Made by a program: the position numbers and the translations under genes | Notes under the pieces: generated by a model | What the model saw: the letters and a program-made list of their open reading frames with translations, nothing else | What the model was told of the DNA's origin: nothing | Databases searched by the model: none | In this document: positions 37,690 to 47,147 of the stretch, in pieces | Layout of the letters: every line of letters starts with the position of its first letter | Position numbering within the stretch: position 1 is the first letter of the stretch | Source of the DNA: Segniliparus rotundus DSM 44985 | GTDB lineage: Bacteria > Actinomycetota > Actinomycetes > Mycobacteriales > Mycobacteriaceae | Length of the DNA stretch: 64,000 nt | Direction of reading: 5' to 3' | NCBI RefSeq assembly: GCF_000092825.1 | Contig: NC_014168.1 | Location: 421,946 to 485,945 of the forward strand

Positions 37690-38145
37690 GTGCAACTCAC
37701 CAAGTTCACGGATCTCGGCCTTCGCGTCACGATGCTGCTTGCGGCGGCGCCGTCGGGGCGCCAACTGTCCACCGCGCATGTCGCGGAGCAGATGCGCGTG
37801 CCGTACACGCACGCCGCAAAGGTTGTCGCGCGGTTGGCGGGACTGGGGGTCGTGGAGTCCGCCAGGGGCCGTGCTGGGGGGCTGCGGCTCGCCGAGTCCG
37901 CCTCCAGCCGCTCGATCGGCTGGATCGCCCGGCGGCTGGAGGGGGACGGCGAGGTCGTGGAGTGCGAGGGGGCGAACCCGTGCCCGTTGCGCGAGGGCTG
38001 TCGGCTCCGGGGGGCGTTGCGCCAGGCGCAGGAGGCTTTTTTCCACGTCCTCGACGGCTGGACGGTCGCGGAGATGATCCGCACTCCGACGGAACCGATC
38101 CTGCGCGAGCTTGTGCTCGCCACAGGCCCGAAGAAAGGAATCTGA
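37690..38145 (+). CDS. nsrR: Nitric-oxide-sensing Rrf2 repressor NsrR
   Basis: A 151-residue winged-helix regulator that loses DNA binding when NO destroys its Fe-S cluster. It starts MQLTKFTDLGLRVTMLLA, which is typical of NsrR. Cluster ligands are Cys92, Cys98 and Cys104 (ECEGANPCPLREGC), the same spacing as in Streptomyces NsrR. It begins at GTG 37690 and its stop overlaps the hmp ATG (TGATG), so repressor and detoxifying enzyme form one regulated unit. Confidence 0.92.
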   Translation: MQLTKFTDLGLRVTMLLAAAPSGRQLSTAHVAEQMRVPYTHAAKVVARLAGLGVVESARGRAGGLRLAESASSRSIGWIARRLEGDGEVVECEGANPCPLREGCRLRGALRQAQEAFFHVLDGWTVAEMIRTPTEPILRELVLATGPKKGI

Positions 38146-39347
38146 TGTCCCTGTCCGATCAGGCGAAGTCTGTCCTTCGCGCCACCGCGCCGGCCGTCGG
38201 CGCGGCGCTCGACGAGATCGCGCCGCTGTTCTACGACAGATTGTTCGCCGCGCACCCCGAATTGCTCCGAGACTTGTTCAACCGGGGCAACCAGGCGCAA
38301 GGGGACCAGCCGAAGGCGCTGGCGGGTTCTATCGTCGCGTTCGCGGGCTTGGCCCTGGCGGGCGACGAGGACCGGTACGGGGCAGTGTTGGACCGGATCG
38401 CGCACAAGCACGCCTCCCTCGGCGTGACGGCCGAGCTGTACTCGGTGGTGCACGAGCATTTGTTCGCCGCTATCGCCCAGGTGCTCGGCGAAGCGGTCAC
38501 CCCGGAGGTCGCTTCGGCGTGGACCGAGCTGTATTGGCTGATGGCGGGCGAGCTGATCGCGCGGGAGCGGGGGTTGTACGACGCCGCCCGCGTCGCCCCC
38601 GGCGAGGTGTGGCGCGAGGCGCGGGTGGCCGCGCGGGCGCTGGAGTCGGCGGACGTGGTCAGTCTGGAGCTTGTCGACCCCTCTGGCGCGGGACTGCCCG
38701 CGTTTTTGCCCGGGCAGTACGTTTCTGTGCAGGTGGCGCTGCCTGACGGCGCGCGGCAGATCCGTCAGTACAGCCTCGCCGGAGGCACGTCCGAGGGCAG
38801 CTGGCGTCTTGGCGTCAAACGGGTGCGCGGCGAAGCGGGCGCCCCGGACGGGGAAGTGTCCAACCATATTTATGAGAACGTTTTCGAGGGGGACCTGGTG
38901 CGGGTGTCCATCCCGGCGGGGGAGCTGGTCCTCGACCGTTCCGACCGCCCGTTGGTCCTCGTGTCGGCGGGCATCGGCTGCACGCCGATCATGGGCATGC
39001 TCCACGCTTTGGCCGCCGAGCGCTCGGAGCGCTCGACGACCGTGTTGCACGCGGACCGGGCGTTGTCCACCCACGCGTACCGGGCGGAGCTGGCCGATTT
39101 GGTCGGGCAACTGCCCAATGGCCGGCTGTGGACCTGGTATCAGAGCCTGGACGGGTCCAGGCGGGGCGCGCTGTCCGGGCTGATGGACTTCGACGCTGTG
39201 GACGTCGCGCCGGACGCGGTCGCCTATGTGTGCGGTCCCACGCCGTTTCTCGGGTATGCCGTCAGCGCGCTGACGGCCAAGGGGCTGTCCGAGGCGGACG
39301 TGCGTTATGAGGTGTTCGGACCGCTGGCGGCACTCGTCGCGGCGTGA
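38145..39347 (+). CDS. hmp: Flavohemoglobin, nitric oxide dioxygenase
   Basis: Oxidises NO to nitrate using heme, FAD and NAD(P)H. The 400-residue protein has the globin domain (residues 1-140) with proximal His in RIAHKHASLGV. The FAD domain follows with the RxYS motif as IRQYSLAG, and then the NAD domain with SAGIGCTPIMGML and AYVCGPTPFLGYAV. Start ATG 38145 has AGGAA upstream and overlaps the nsrR stop. It is probably derepressed by NO through NsrR. Confidence 0.94.
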   Translation: MSLSDQAKSVLRATAPAVGAALDEIAPLFYDRLFAAHPELLRDLFNRGNQAQGDQPKALAGSIVAFAGLALAGDEDRYGAVLDRIAHKHASLGVTAELYSVVHEHLFAAIAQVLGEAVTPEVASAWTELYWLMAGELIARERGLYDAARVAPGEVWREARVAARALESADVVSLELVDPSGAGLPAFLPGQYVSVQVALPDGARQIRQYSLAGGTSEGSWRLGVKRVRGEAGAPDGEVSNHIYENVFEGDLVRVSIPAGELVLDRSDRPLVLVSAGIGCTPIMGMLHALAAERSERSTTVLHADRALSTHAYRAELADLVGQLPNGRLWTWYQSLDGSRRGALSGLMDFDAVDVAPDAVAYVCGPTPFLGYAVSALTAKGLSEADVRYEVFGPLAALVAA

Positions 39348-39439
39348 CCCCGCTGCTCGCCGCCGAGAGCGCCATGACTGCTGTGCTGTAGCGAACATGC
39401 CTTCATTGCAGTCGGCTGATCCTGTGATACGCTTCATCC

Positions 39440-39461
39440 AAACATGGTAATAACGATGTTT
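39440..39461. promoter_or_regulatory. Inverted repeat upstream of the beta-oxidation operon
   Basis: AAACAT and ATGTTT, separated by ten bases, lie 31 bases before the thiolase start. The size suits a TetR- or GntR-family operator, but no regulator gene is adjacent and the match is short. A translation start placed inside it (ATG 39444) is less likely than ATG 39492. Confidence 0.35.
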
Positions 39462-39491
39462 CGTTCAATGAGGAGCGAAAGGCAGCAGGGC

Positions 39492-40700
39492 ATGGCGGCG
39501 CGCAAAGGCAAAAGGGTTTTTGTCATCGGTGTTGGGATGACGAAGTTCGAGAAGCCGGGGCGGCGCGAGGACTGGGACTACCCGGACATGGCGCGTGAAT
39601 CCGGCGCCAACGCGCTCGCCGACGCGGGAATCCCCTACGCCGACGTCGAGGCCGCCAGTGTCGGATACGTCTACGGCGAGTCCACGTCCGGCCAACGCGC
39701 CGTCTACGAGCTCGGCATGACAGGCGTCCCGGTGGTCAACGTCAACAACAACTGCTCGACCGGCTCGACGGCGCTCTGCCTCGCGGCGCAGCAGATCCGA
39801 GGCGGCCTGAACGACTGTGTGCTCGCGCTCGGATTCGAAAAGATGCAGCCCGGCTCGCTCGGAGCCACCTACGACGACCGCGAGCAGCCGATGGAGCGCC
39901 ACATCATGGCCCTCGCCGAAATCTCCGAAGTGCTTTTCCCGCCCGCGCCGTGGATGTTCGGCGCGGCGGGCCGTGAGCATATGAAGCTGTACGGCACCAC
40001 CGCCGAACACTTCGCGAAGATCGGCGAGAAGAACCACCGCCACTCGGTGAACAACCCCAACTCGCAGTTCCGCGACGAGCACACCCTCGACGACATCCTC
40101 GCCGCGCGCATGATTTACGACCCGCTCACCAAATTGCAATGCTCGCCGACCTCCGACGGCTCGGCCGCCGCGATCCTCGCCAGCGAGGACTTCGTGGACC
40201 AGCACGGCCTCGCGGACCGGGCGGTCGAAATCGTCGGCCAGGCCATGACCACGGACTTCCAGTCGACCTTCGACGGCACCGCGAAGAACATCGTCGGCTT
40301 CGACATGTCCAGGCAGGCCGCGCGCGAAGTCTATGAGCAGTCCGGCCTCGGGCCGGAGGATTTCCAAGTCATCGAGCTGCACGACTGCTTCTCCACCAAC
40401 GAACTCCTGACCTACGAGGCGCTCGGCCTGTGCCCCGAGGGCGAAGGCGGCAAGCTGGTGGACTCGGGCGAGACCACGTACGGGGGGAAATGGGTCGTCA
40501 ACCCCTCCGGCGGGCTCATCTCCAAGGGCCACCCGCTCGGAGCCACCGGCCTCGCCCAATGCGCCGAGCTGACCTGGCAGTTGCGCGGCGAAGCCGACAA
40601 GCGCCAAGTCTCGGGCGTGGCCGCCGCCCTGCAGCACAACATCGGCCTCGGCGGCGCCGCGGTCGTCACCGCGTACCAGCGGGCCACCGGGCCCCGCTGA
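39492..40700 (+). CDS. Thiolase / SCP-x-type lipid-transfer protein (Ltp)
   Basis: A 402-residue thiolase-fold enzyme of the SCP-x group, which cleaves 3-ketoacyl-CoA of branched or sterol side chains. It has the nucleophile Cys in [27 protein letters not shown], the [17 protein letters not shown] motif, and a C-terminal [14 protein letters not shown] region where the second Cys of classical thiolases is replaced by His. It is close to M. tuberculosis Ltp1 in length and sequence. Start ATG 39492 was chosen over 39444 for fit to the family. First gene of a five-gene operon. Confidence 0.88.
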   Translation: MAARKGKRVFVIGVGMTKFEKPGRREDWDYPDMARESGANALADAGIPYADVEAASVGYVYGESTSGQRAVYELGMTGVPVVNVNNNCSTGSTALCLAAQQIRGGLNDCVLALGFEKMQPGSLGATYDDREQPMERHIMALAEISEVLFPPAPWMFGAAGREHMKLYGTTAEHFAKIGEKNHRHSVNNPNSQFRDEHTLDDILAARMIYDPLTKLQCSPTSDGSAAAILASEDFVDQHGLADRAVEIVGQAMTTDFQSTFDGTAKNIVGFDMSRQAAREVYEQSGLGPEDFQVIELHDCFSTNELLTYEALGLCPEGEGGKLVDSGETTYGGKWVVNPSGGLISKGHPLGATGLAQCAELTWQLRGEADKRQVSGVAAALQHNIGLGGAAVVTAYQRATGPR

Positions 40701-40769
40701 GCCTGCGGGCAGCGCCGCGCGCGCATCCTGACACCCCGAAAGAAACACGAGAAAAAGGAGCACCCAACC

Positions 40770-41204
40770 ATGGGCCACGTCGAAGCAACCGCAAACGTCC
40801 CCTTCCCTCCTGAGAAAGTCTGGTCGGCCATCACCAACCTGGAGGACTACGGCAAGTGGATGTCCATCCACACCAAATGGAAGGGCGACATCCCCGCCAA
40901 GCTGGAGAAGGGCACGCAGTACTCCGAGGTCATCACGATGATGGGCATGGCCAACGTCATCACATGGACCGTCGAGCAGTTCGAAGAGAACAAGACGTGG
41001 GTCAGCTCGGGCTCCGGCATGGCCGGGGTCACGACCACGACCAGCATCCACCTGACCCCCGACGGCGACGGCACCAAGATCTCCATCGGCAGCGAGTTCA
41101 GCGGCAACATCATCAAAGGCCCGCTCGCGAAAGCCATCGAGAAGGCGGCCGTCAAGGACCTGGAGAAGTCCGTCCAGTCGTTGACCGAGCTCTTGAACGC
41201 CTGA
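40770..41204 (+). CDS. SRPBCC (START-like) family protein
   Basis: A 144-residue helix-grip protein with the typical start HVEATANVPFPPEKVWSAITNLEDYGKW and a C-terminal long helix. Such proteins hold hydrophobic ligands. In this operon it probably carries or protects a lipid or CoA-linked intermediate, but this is inference. It lies 69 bases after the thiolase with GGAG before the ATG, and 13 bases before the MaoC gene. Confidence 0.85.
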   Translation: MGHVEATANVPFPPEKVWSAITNLEDYGKWMSIHTKWKGDIPAKLEKGTQYSEVITMMGMANVITWTVEQFEENKTWVSSGSGMAGVTTTTSIHLTPDGDGTKISIGSEFSGNIIKGPLAKAIEKAAVKDLEKSVQSLTELLNA

Positions 41205-41217
41205 GCGGAGACTGCCC

Positions 41218-42102
41218 ATGACACAGGCGCAGGAACTCCGGTTCGACGTCGAAGGCCTGGACCGATGGTCGGAAGAATCCACATACGAGGTGACCAGGGA
41301 GGCGATCGTCGCGTACGCCGAGGCGACCAACGACCCTATCCCCGCGCACCGCGCGGGCGAGATCGCGCCGCCGGTCTTCGCCATCGTCCCGGTCTTCGAG
41401 AACATGATGGAGCCGGTGTTCGCGGTCGTCCCGTTGGAGCTGTTCGGCCTTGTCCTGCACGGCGAGCAGGACTTCCGGTTCCACCGGCCGATCTACCCCG
41501 GCGACGTGCTCGTCTCGCGTTCGAAGATGATCGGGTTCGACGGGTTGGAGAACGGCAGCCGCGGCGCCGCCCTCATCGAGACCCGGTTGCAGAGCGGGGA
41601 GCTGGTCAACGAACAGTATTTGACCTTCTTCATCCGCAAATTCACCAACCCCGAGGCGGCGGGCGCGCTCTCCCCGGAACACAAATTCCCTGAGGAGTTG
41701 CGCGCGCAGGCGCCCGTCGCGCGGGTCGTCGCGCATGTGGACACGGATCAGACCTATCGCTACAGCGAGGCTTCGGGCGACCCGATGCCCATCCACCTCG
41801 ACGAAGAGGTCGCCCTCGACGCTGGGCTGCCGGGAGTCATCGCCCACGGCCTGTGCGTGCTCGCGTTCACCTCGTGGGCGGCGCTGACGTCGCTGGCCGA
41901 CGGGAGAACCGAGCGGCTCGCACGCCTCGCGGTCCGGTTCGCGAAACCGGTGCTGCCAGGGCAGGACATCGAGACCACGCTGTGGCGCTCAGCGGCTTCG
42001 GGCGGCTCCACGCAGTACGTCTACGAGACCAAAGTCGGCGACGACGTGGTCATCAAAGACGGCCTTGTCGAAATCGCCGACCGCATTGTCGGAAATCACT
42101 GA
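41218..42102 (+). CDS. MaoC-like enoyl-CoA hydratase, double hot-dog
   Basis: A 294-residue hydratase with two hot-dog folds. The N-terminal half is the FAS1-dehydratase-like domain. The C-terminal half carries the hydratase-2 motif YSEASGDPMPIHLDEEVA (catalytic Asp and His) followed by GVIAHGLC. It would hydrate trans-2-enoyl-CoA to the (R)-3-hydroxy form for the SDR encoded next. Eighteen bases separate the two genes. Confidence 0.88.
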   Translation: MTQAQELRFDVEGLDRWSEESTYEVTREAIVAYAEATNDPIPAHRAGEIAPPVFAIVPVFENMMEPVFAVVPLELFGLVLHGEQDFRFHRPIYPGDVLVSRSKMIGFDGLENGSRGAALIETRLQSGELVNEQYLTFFIRKFTNPEAAGALSPEHKFPEELRAQAPVARVVAHVDTDQTYRYSEASGDPMPIHLDEEVALDAGLPGVIAHGLCVLAFTSWAALTSLADGRTERLARLAVRFAKPVLPGQDIETTLWRSAASGGSTQYVYETKVGDDVVIKDGLVEIADRIVGNH

Positions 42103-42120
42103 CGGAAACGGAGTAAAAAC

Positions 42121-42990
42121 ATGGGAGCACTGGACGGACGTGTCGCGGTCGTCACCGGAGCCGGTCGCGGCATCGGCCGCGAGCACGCGCTCTTGTTCGC
42201 CAAGGAAGGCGCCAAAGTCGTGGTCAACGACCTCGGCGGCGCGAACGACGGCACCGGGGCCGACGCCGGCCCCGCCGCCGAAGTCGTCCAAGAGATCCTC
42301 GCCCTCGGCGGGGAGGCTTCGGCCAACACGAACAACATCGCGGACTGGGACGGCGCGAAAGACCTCGTCGACCAGGCGGTCCGCGACTTCGGACGGCTCG
42401 ACGTGGTCGTCAACAACGCGGGCATCCTGCGCGACGGCTTCATCGCGGGGATGACCGAAGCCCAATGGGACGCAGTCGTCGCCGTGCACCTCAAGGGGCA
42501 CTTCAACGTCCTGCGCCACGCCTCGGCGTATTGGAAAGAGGAGAGCAAGGCGGGCCGTCAGCCCAACGCCTCGGTCATCAACACCGCGTCGGACTCCGGC
42601 CTCACGGTCCCCAATGACGGCCAAGGCAACTACGGAGCCGCCAAAGCGGCCATTGCGGCGCTCACCCAGGTCGCCGCGAGCGAGCTGGAGCGCTACGGCG
42701 TGCGGGCGAACGCCATCGCGCCGATGGCGCGCACCCGGCTCACCCTCGCGACCCCCGGCATGGGCGCGATCTTCGCCGAAGAGGTCGAAGAGGGCGAGTT
42801 CGACGGCTTCTCCCCGGCGAACATCTCCCCGCTCGTCGCGTACTTGGCCACGGCGGACTGCACCATCACCGGCAAGGTGTTCCGGGTCGGCGGCGGCTAC
42901 ATCGCCGAGCTCGGCGGCTGGCACGAAGTGAACTCCTATGAGACCGACGGCCCGTGGTCTGTGGAGTTGGTCGCGAAGCAGCTGGCGTAG
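42121..42990 (+). CDS. SDR 3-hydroxyacyl-CoA dehydrogenase (HSD17B4 type)
   Basis: A 289-residue short-chain dehydrogenase. It has the cofactor motif VTGAGRGIGREHALLFA, then NDLGGANDGTG (typical of the multifunctional-enzyme type 2 dehydrogenase), NNAGILRDGF, the catalytic Ser in INTASDSGL and Tyr/Lys in NYGAAKAA. This subgroup oxidises (R)-3-hydroxyacyl-CoA, matching the MaoC product. It lies between the MaoC and acyl-CoA dehydrogenase genes. Confidence 0.88.
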   Translation: MGALDGRVAVVTGAGRGIGREHALLFAKEGAKVVVNDLGGANDGTGADAGPAAEVVQEILALGGEASANTNNIADWDGAKDLVDQAVRDFGRLDVVVNNAGILRDGFIAGMTEAQWDAVVAVHLKGHFNVLRHASAYWKEESKAGRQPNASVINTASDSGLTVPNDGQGNYGAAKAAIAALTQVAASELERYGVRANAIAPMARTRLTLATPGMGAIFAEEVEEGEFDGFSPANISPLVAYLATADCTITGKVFRVGGGYIAELGGWHEVNSYETDGPWSVELVAKQLA

Positions 42991-42999
42991 GGGGCGGCG

Positions 43000-44262
43000 A
43001 TGTTCGAATGGTCTGAGATGGACCTCCTGGTCCGGGGGGCGCTGCGGGAGTTCATCGACAAAGAGATCAAGCCGGTCCGCGACCAGCTCGAATCCGGCGA
43101 GATCAAGCCGTACCCGATTATCCGCAAGCTGTTCGAACAGTTCGGCATCGCCGCCATGGCGACCGAGCGGCTGGAGAAAGCGCTCGCCCGCGAGGAGGCG
43201 CACGAGGCCGCCAGGGCGAAGGGCGAGAAGCCGGAGAAAAGCGACAGCGGCGCGCTGGGCGGCCTCGGGTCGGGCGATCAGGCGAGCCTGATGTTCATGC
43301 TCAACAAAGAGCTCGCCGGGGTGAGCCTCGGCCTGGTCGTGTCGTTCGGGGTGAGCCTTGGCCTCGGCGCCGGGACCATTATGGCCAAAGGGACATTGGC
43401 GCAGAAAAAGCGCTGGCTGCCGGGGCTGGTCACCGCTGAGAAGATCGCCGCTTGGGCGATCACCGAGCCCGATTCCGGCTCGGACGCCTTCGGCGGGATG
43501 AAGACCACAGTGCGCCGGGACGGCGAGGACTACATTCTCAACGGGCAGAAAACCTTCATCACGAACGGCCCGGACGCCGACGTGATCGTGGTCTACGCCA
43601 AACTCGACGACGGGTCGGCGCTCAGCCGCCGCGACCGCAAGGTGCTCGCCTTCGTGCTCGACAAGGGCATGGCCGGCCTGGTGCAGGAGAAGCCCTTCCA
43701 GAAGATGGGCATGAACTCCTCCCCGACAGGGGAGCTCTTTTTCACCGACGTCCGCCTCGCCCCGGACCGTCTGCTCGGCGAGAGCGAGGACCATTCCTCC
43801 GGCGACGGCAGGGACAGCGCCCGCTCGAACTTCGTCGTGGAACGGGTCGGCGTCGCCGCCCTCTCGCTCGGCATCATTGAGGAATGCCTGCGGTTGTGCG
43901 CCGACTACGCCAAAACCCGCACGCTGTGGGGGCAGGAGATCGGCGCATTCCAGCTCATCCAGCTCAAGCTGGCGCAAATGGAAGTCGCCAGGCTCAACGT
44001 TGAGAACATGGTGTTCCGGGCGATCGAGCTTTCCCGCGCGGGCAAGCAGCCGACGCTCGCGGAAGCCTCCGCGATGAAGCTGTACTCCTCGCAGGCCGCG
44101 ACGGAGGTCGCGATGGAGGCGGTGCAGCTCTTCGGCGGCAACGGCTATATGCGCGAATACCGGGTCGAGCAGCTCGCCAGGGACGCGAAATCGCTCATGA
44201 TCTACGCGGGCAGCAACGAGATCCAAGTGACGCACATCGCCAAGGGCCTGCTTTCGCCGTGA
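43000..44262 (+). CDS. Acyl-CoA dehydrogenase (FadE type)
   Basis: FAD enzyme for the first beta-oxidation step. The 420-residue product has AAWAITEPDSGSDAFGGMKT, the FAD-binding region KTFITNG, and the C-terminal VQLFGGNGYMREYRVEQLARDAK with MIYAGSNEIQ. A charged insertion near residues 63-88 (REEAHEAARAKGEKPEKSD) is not typical. With the thiolase, hydratase and dehydrogenase it completes one chain-shortening cycle. Only nine bases separate it from the SDR gene. Confidence 0.92.
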   Translation: MFEWSEMDLLVRGALREFIDKEIKPVRDQLESGEIKPYPIIRKLFEQFGIAAMATERLEKALAREEAHEAARAKGEKPEKSDSGALGGLGSGDQASLMFMLNKELAGVSLGLVVSFGVSLGLGAGTIMAKGTLAQKKRWLPGLVTAEKIAAWAITEPDSGSDAFGGMKTTVRRDGEDYILNGQKTFITNGPDADVIVVYAKLDDGSALSRRDRKVLAFVLDKGMAGLVQEKPFQKMGMNSSPTGELFFTDVRLAPDRLLGESEDHSSGDGRDSARSNFVVERVGVAALSLGIIEECLRLCADYAKTRTLWGQEIGAFQLIQLKLAQMEVARLNVENMVFRAIELSRAGKQPTLAEASAMKLYSSQAATEVAMEAVQLFGGNGYMREYRVEQLARDAKSLMIYAGSNEIQVTHIAKGLLSP

Positions 44263-44329
44263 GCGCCCGGGGACGGCGCGCGCCGTCCCCGTCTGCGGAT
44301 CTGCGCGCCCAGCCCGGTAGGGTGGATGT

Positions 44330-45241
44330 GTGACGGACCATGAGATCGAAGCGCACGAGGCCCTCGTCCCGGAGCTTGAGGAAGTTGAGGAGTTCGACGA
44401 CGAGGGGCCCGAACTCGCAGACGGCGGGATAGTCCGTCGGATTCTGGCCGAATTCCTCGGGGCGTTCTTCCTCGCCCTCGTGATCGCCACCGCCAGCGGC
44501 CCGACGGCCCCCGTGCTCGTCGGCCTCACCGCGGCCGTGTTGTTCTTCCTCTTCGGCCCGGTTTCCGGCGGGCATTTCACCCCGGTCGTCACGGCGGCTC
44601 TGGGCTTGCTCGGCCGAATTCGCGCCGAGCTGGCCTGGGTGTACGTTTTCGTGCAGTTCGCTGCGGGCTTCGCCGCGTTCGCGCTGGTGTGGGCGTTGCG
44701 ACCGCCGTTGGACGACGCCGCCCGAGGCGCGTTGCGCGCCAGCGTGGACACGCTTGTCGGGGCGGTCGGCGGGCAGGTCCCGTGGTTCCCCGCGCATTGG
44801 CCGTTGCTGCTTTTGCTGTCGGTGCTGCTCGTCGCGGTCGTGCTCGCTGCGCGGAGCGCATTCGGCCAAGGCTCCCAGGCCGCCGCGTGGATCGGCGGGG
44901 TCGTCGGCGCGACATTCTGGTTGGGGAACGCGATCTACCCTGCGGCGAGCGTGCCCGCCGTTGTGTTCAACGGGTACGCGTCGGCTTTCCGCGCGTTGCC
45001 GGTGCTGGTGCTCTTCCCGCTGATCGGCGCGTATGTGGGCGCCTTGGTGTACCGCGAGATCGTCGTCGCCCACCCGGCTGAGGCGGAGGAGGACTTCGTG
45101 GACGAGACGGACTTCGTGGACGAGGCCGAGCCGGTTGCGGCTGACGAGGCCGAGCTGGTGGACACCCCGGCGGAACAGGGCGAAGACGGACACGGAACTG
45201 CTGATGAGGATGAGGATTCGCAGCCGCACGAGTCCTCGTGA
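44330..45241 (+). CDS. Aquaporin-like (MIP superfamily) protein lacking NPA motifs
   Basis: A 303-residue protein with an acidic N-terminus, six likely helices between residues 35 and 240, and a very acidic tail with repeated DFVDE. The first helix AEFLGAFFLALVIATA and the half-helix loop SGGHFTPVVTAAL align with aquaporins (SGAHLNPAVTLA), with NPA replaced by TPV. The second loop IYPAASVPAVV aligns with MNPARSFGPAVV, so NPA is YPA and the selectivity-filter Arg is Ala. It is therefore a diverged MIP-fold protein with unknown permeant. GTG 44330 follows GGTAGGGTGG. Confidence 0.68.
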   Translation: MTDHEIEAHEALVPELEEVEEFDDEGPELADGGIVRRILAEFLGAFFLALVIATASGPTAPVLVGLTAAVLFFLFGPVSGGHFTPVVTAALGLLGRIRAELAWVYVFVQFAAGFAAFALVWALRPPLDDAARGALRASVDTLVGAVGGQVPWFPAHWPLLLLLSVLLVAVVLAARSAFGQGSQAAAWIGGVVGATFWLGNAIYPAASVPAVVFNGYASAFRALPVLVLFPLIGAYVGALVYREIVVAHPAEAEEDFVDETDFVDEAEPVAADEAELVDTPAEQGEDGHGTADEDEDSQPHESS

Positions 45242-45278
45242 GATGATGGTGCATTGACACAGACGCCCTGGCCCCAGG

Positions 45279-47147
45279 GTGTTGCGCCCAAGGAGCACCG
45301 CGATTCCGAACTTCGCCGACACCACGTTCACCGACCCTGAGCGCATCCGCAACTTTTGCGTGATCGCGCATATCGACCACGGCAAATCCACCTTGGCCGA
45401 TCGGATGCTGCAACTCACCGGCGTTGTGGACGATCGTTCGATGCGCGCCCAGTACCTCGACCGGATGGACATCGAACGCGAGCGCGGCATCACGATCAAA
45501 GCGCAGAACGTCCGACTGCCGTGGCAGACCGACGGCGCGGACTACGTCCTGCACCTCATCGACACCCCCGGCCACGTCGACTTCACCTATGAAGTGTCCC
45601 GCGCGCTCGCCGCGTGCGAAGGCGCGATCCTGCTCGTGGACTCCACCCAGGGCATCCAGGCGCAGACGCTGGCCAACCTGTATCTCGCGATGGAGCGCGA
45701 CCTCACCATTATTCCCGTGCTCGGCAAAATCGACCTGCCCGCCTCCGACCCCGAGACGCACGCCTCGGAGATCGCGCACATCACCGGCTGCGACCCCGCG
45801 GACATCCTGCGCGTGTCCGGCAAAACCGGCGAAGGCGTCAAAGAGCTTCTCGACGAGGTGGTGCGGCTCGTCCCGCCGCCCAAAGGCGACGCGGACGCGC
45901 CCGCCAGGGCGATGATCTTCGACTCGGTCTTCGACACCTACCGGGGCGTGGTCACCTACGTCCGTGTGATCGACGGGAAGATCACCCCGCGCGAGCGCAT
46001 CCAGATGATGTCCACCAAAGCCCAGCACGAGTTGTTGGAGGTCGGGATCGTCTCCCCCGAGCCGAAGGCCTGCGCGGGCCTCGGGGTCGGGGAGGTCGGC
46101 TACCTCATCACCGGTGTGAAAGACGTGCGCCAGTCCAAAGTCGGCGACACCGTGACCTCGTTGCGCCACGGCGCCACGCAGGCGCTGCCCGGCTATCGCG
46201 AGGCGAAGCCGATGGTGTTCTCGGGCCTGTACCCGATTGACGGCTCGGACTACCCGAACCTGCGCGAAGCCATCGAGAAGTTGCAGCTCAACGATGCGGC
46301 GTTGACCTTCGAGCCGGAGACTTCCGTGGCGTTGGGCTTCGGTTTCCGCTGCGGCTTCCTCGGACTGCTGCACATGGACATCACCAAGGAGCGCCTGCTG
46401 CGCGAGTTCGGGCTCGACCTCATCGCCACCGCGCCCGCCGTGGTGTACCGGGTGCTGCTCGACAGCGGCGACGAAGTCGTGGTGACCAACCCCGCGGAAT
46501 GGCCGACCGGCAAGGTCCGGTCCGTCTTCGAGCCGATGGTGCGCTGCACAGTGATCGCGCCGAACGAGTTCACCGGCCCCATCATGGAGCTGTGCACCTC
46601 GCGGCGCGGCCAGATGAAAAGCATGGACTACCTTTCCCAGACCAGGCTGGAGATCGTCTACCACATGCCCCTCGGCGAGATCATCTTCGACTTTTTCGAC
46701 GAGCTGAAGTCCCGCACCAAAGGCTACGCGAGCTTGGACTACGAGCCGTCGGGCGAGCAGGAGTCCGAACTGGTCAAGGTGGACATCCTCTTGCAGGGCG
46801 AGGCCGTGGACGCCTTCTCGGCGATCGTGCACAAGGACGCGGCGCAGGCCTACGGCGGCAAGATGACCACCCGGCTGCGCGAGCTCATTCCCCGCCAGCA
46901 GTTCGAAGTTCCGATCCAGGCCGCGGTCGGCTCGAAGATCATCGCCCGTGAGAATATCCGCGCGATCCGCAAAGACGTGCTCGCGAAATGCTATGGCGGC
47001 GACATCACTCGCAAGCGCAAGCTCTTGGAGAAGCAGAAAGAGGGCAAAAAGCGCATGAAGACCATCGGCAGGGTCGAGGTCCCGCAGGAGGCCTTCATCG
47101 CCGCGCTCACCATCGGGGACGAGGGCAACAACAAAAAGAAAGACTAG
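45279..47147 (+). CDS. lepA: Elongation factor 4 (LepA GTPase)
   Basis: Ribosome-bound translational GTPase. The 622-residue protein has G1 [16 protein letters not shown]2 [12 protein letters not shown]3 [12 protein letters not shown], and the LepA-specific C-terminal domain ([20 protein letters not shown]). The G4 motif, NKID in other LepA proteins, reads LGKIDLP (Gly149), losing the Asn that reads the guanine base. The start is GTG 45279, the first after an in-frame stop at 45255. It converges on two lipoprotein genes with no gap. Confidence 0.95.
   Translation: MLRPRSTAIPNFADTTFTDPERIRNFCVIAHIDHGKSTLADRMLQLTGVVDDRSMRAQYLDRMDIERERGITIKAQNVRLPWQTDGADYVLHLIDTPGHVDFTYEVSRALAACEGAILLVDSTQGIQAQTLANLYLAMERDLTIIPVLGKIDLPASDPETHASEIAHITGCDPADILRVSGKTGEGVKELLDEVVRLVPPPKGDADAPARAMIFDSVFDTYRGVVTYVRVIDGKITPRERIQMMSTKAQHELLEVGIVSPEPKACAGLGVGEVGYLITGVKDVRQSKVGDTVTSLRHGATQALPGYREAKPMVFSGLYPIDGSDYPNLREAIEKLQLNDAALTFEPETSVALGFGFRCGFLGLLHMDITKERLLREFGLDLIATAPAVVYRVLLDSGDEVVVTNPAEWPTGKVRSVFEPMVRCTVIAPNEFTGPIMELCTSRRGQMKSMDYLSQTRLEIVYHMPLGEIIFDFFDELKSRTKGYASLDYEPSGEQESELVKVDILLQGEAVDAFSAIVHKDAAQAYGGKMTTRLRELIPRQQFEVPIQAAVGSKIIARENIRAIRKDVLAKCYGGDITRKRKLLEKQKEGKKRMKTIGRVEVPQEAFIAALTIGDEGNNKKKD

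Noticed and set aside
39444..39491. Upstream ATG for the thiolase gene
   Set aside because: It lies within the inverted repeat and adds 16 residues not found in family members; ATG 39492 fits better.
41989..44751. 920-codon minus-strand frame opposite the SDR and acyl-CoA dehydrogenase genes
   Set aside because: It is the mirror of GC-biased codons in the beta-oxidation operon, with no recognisable domain.
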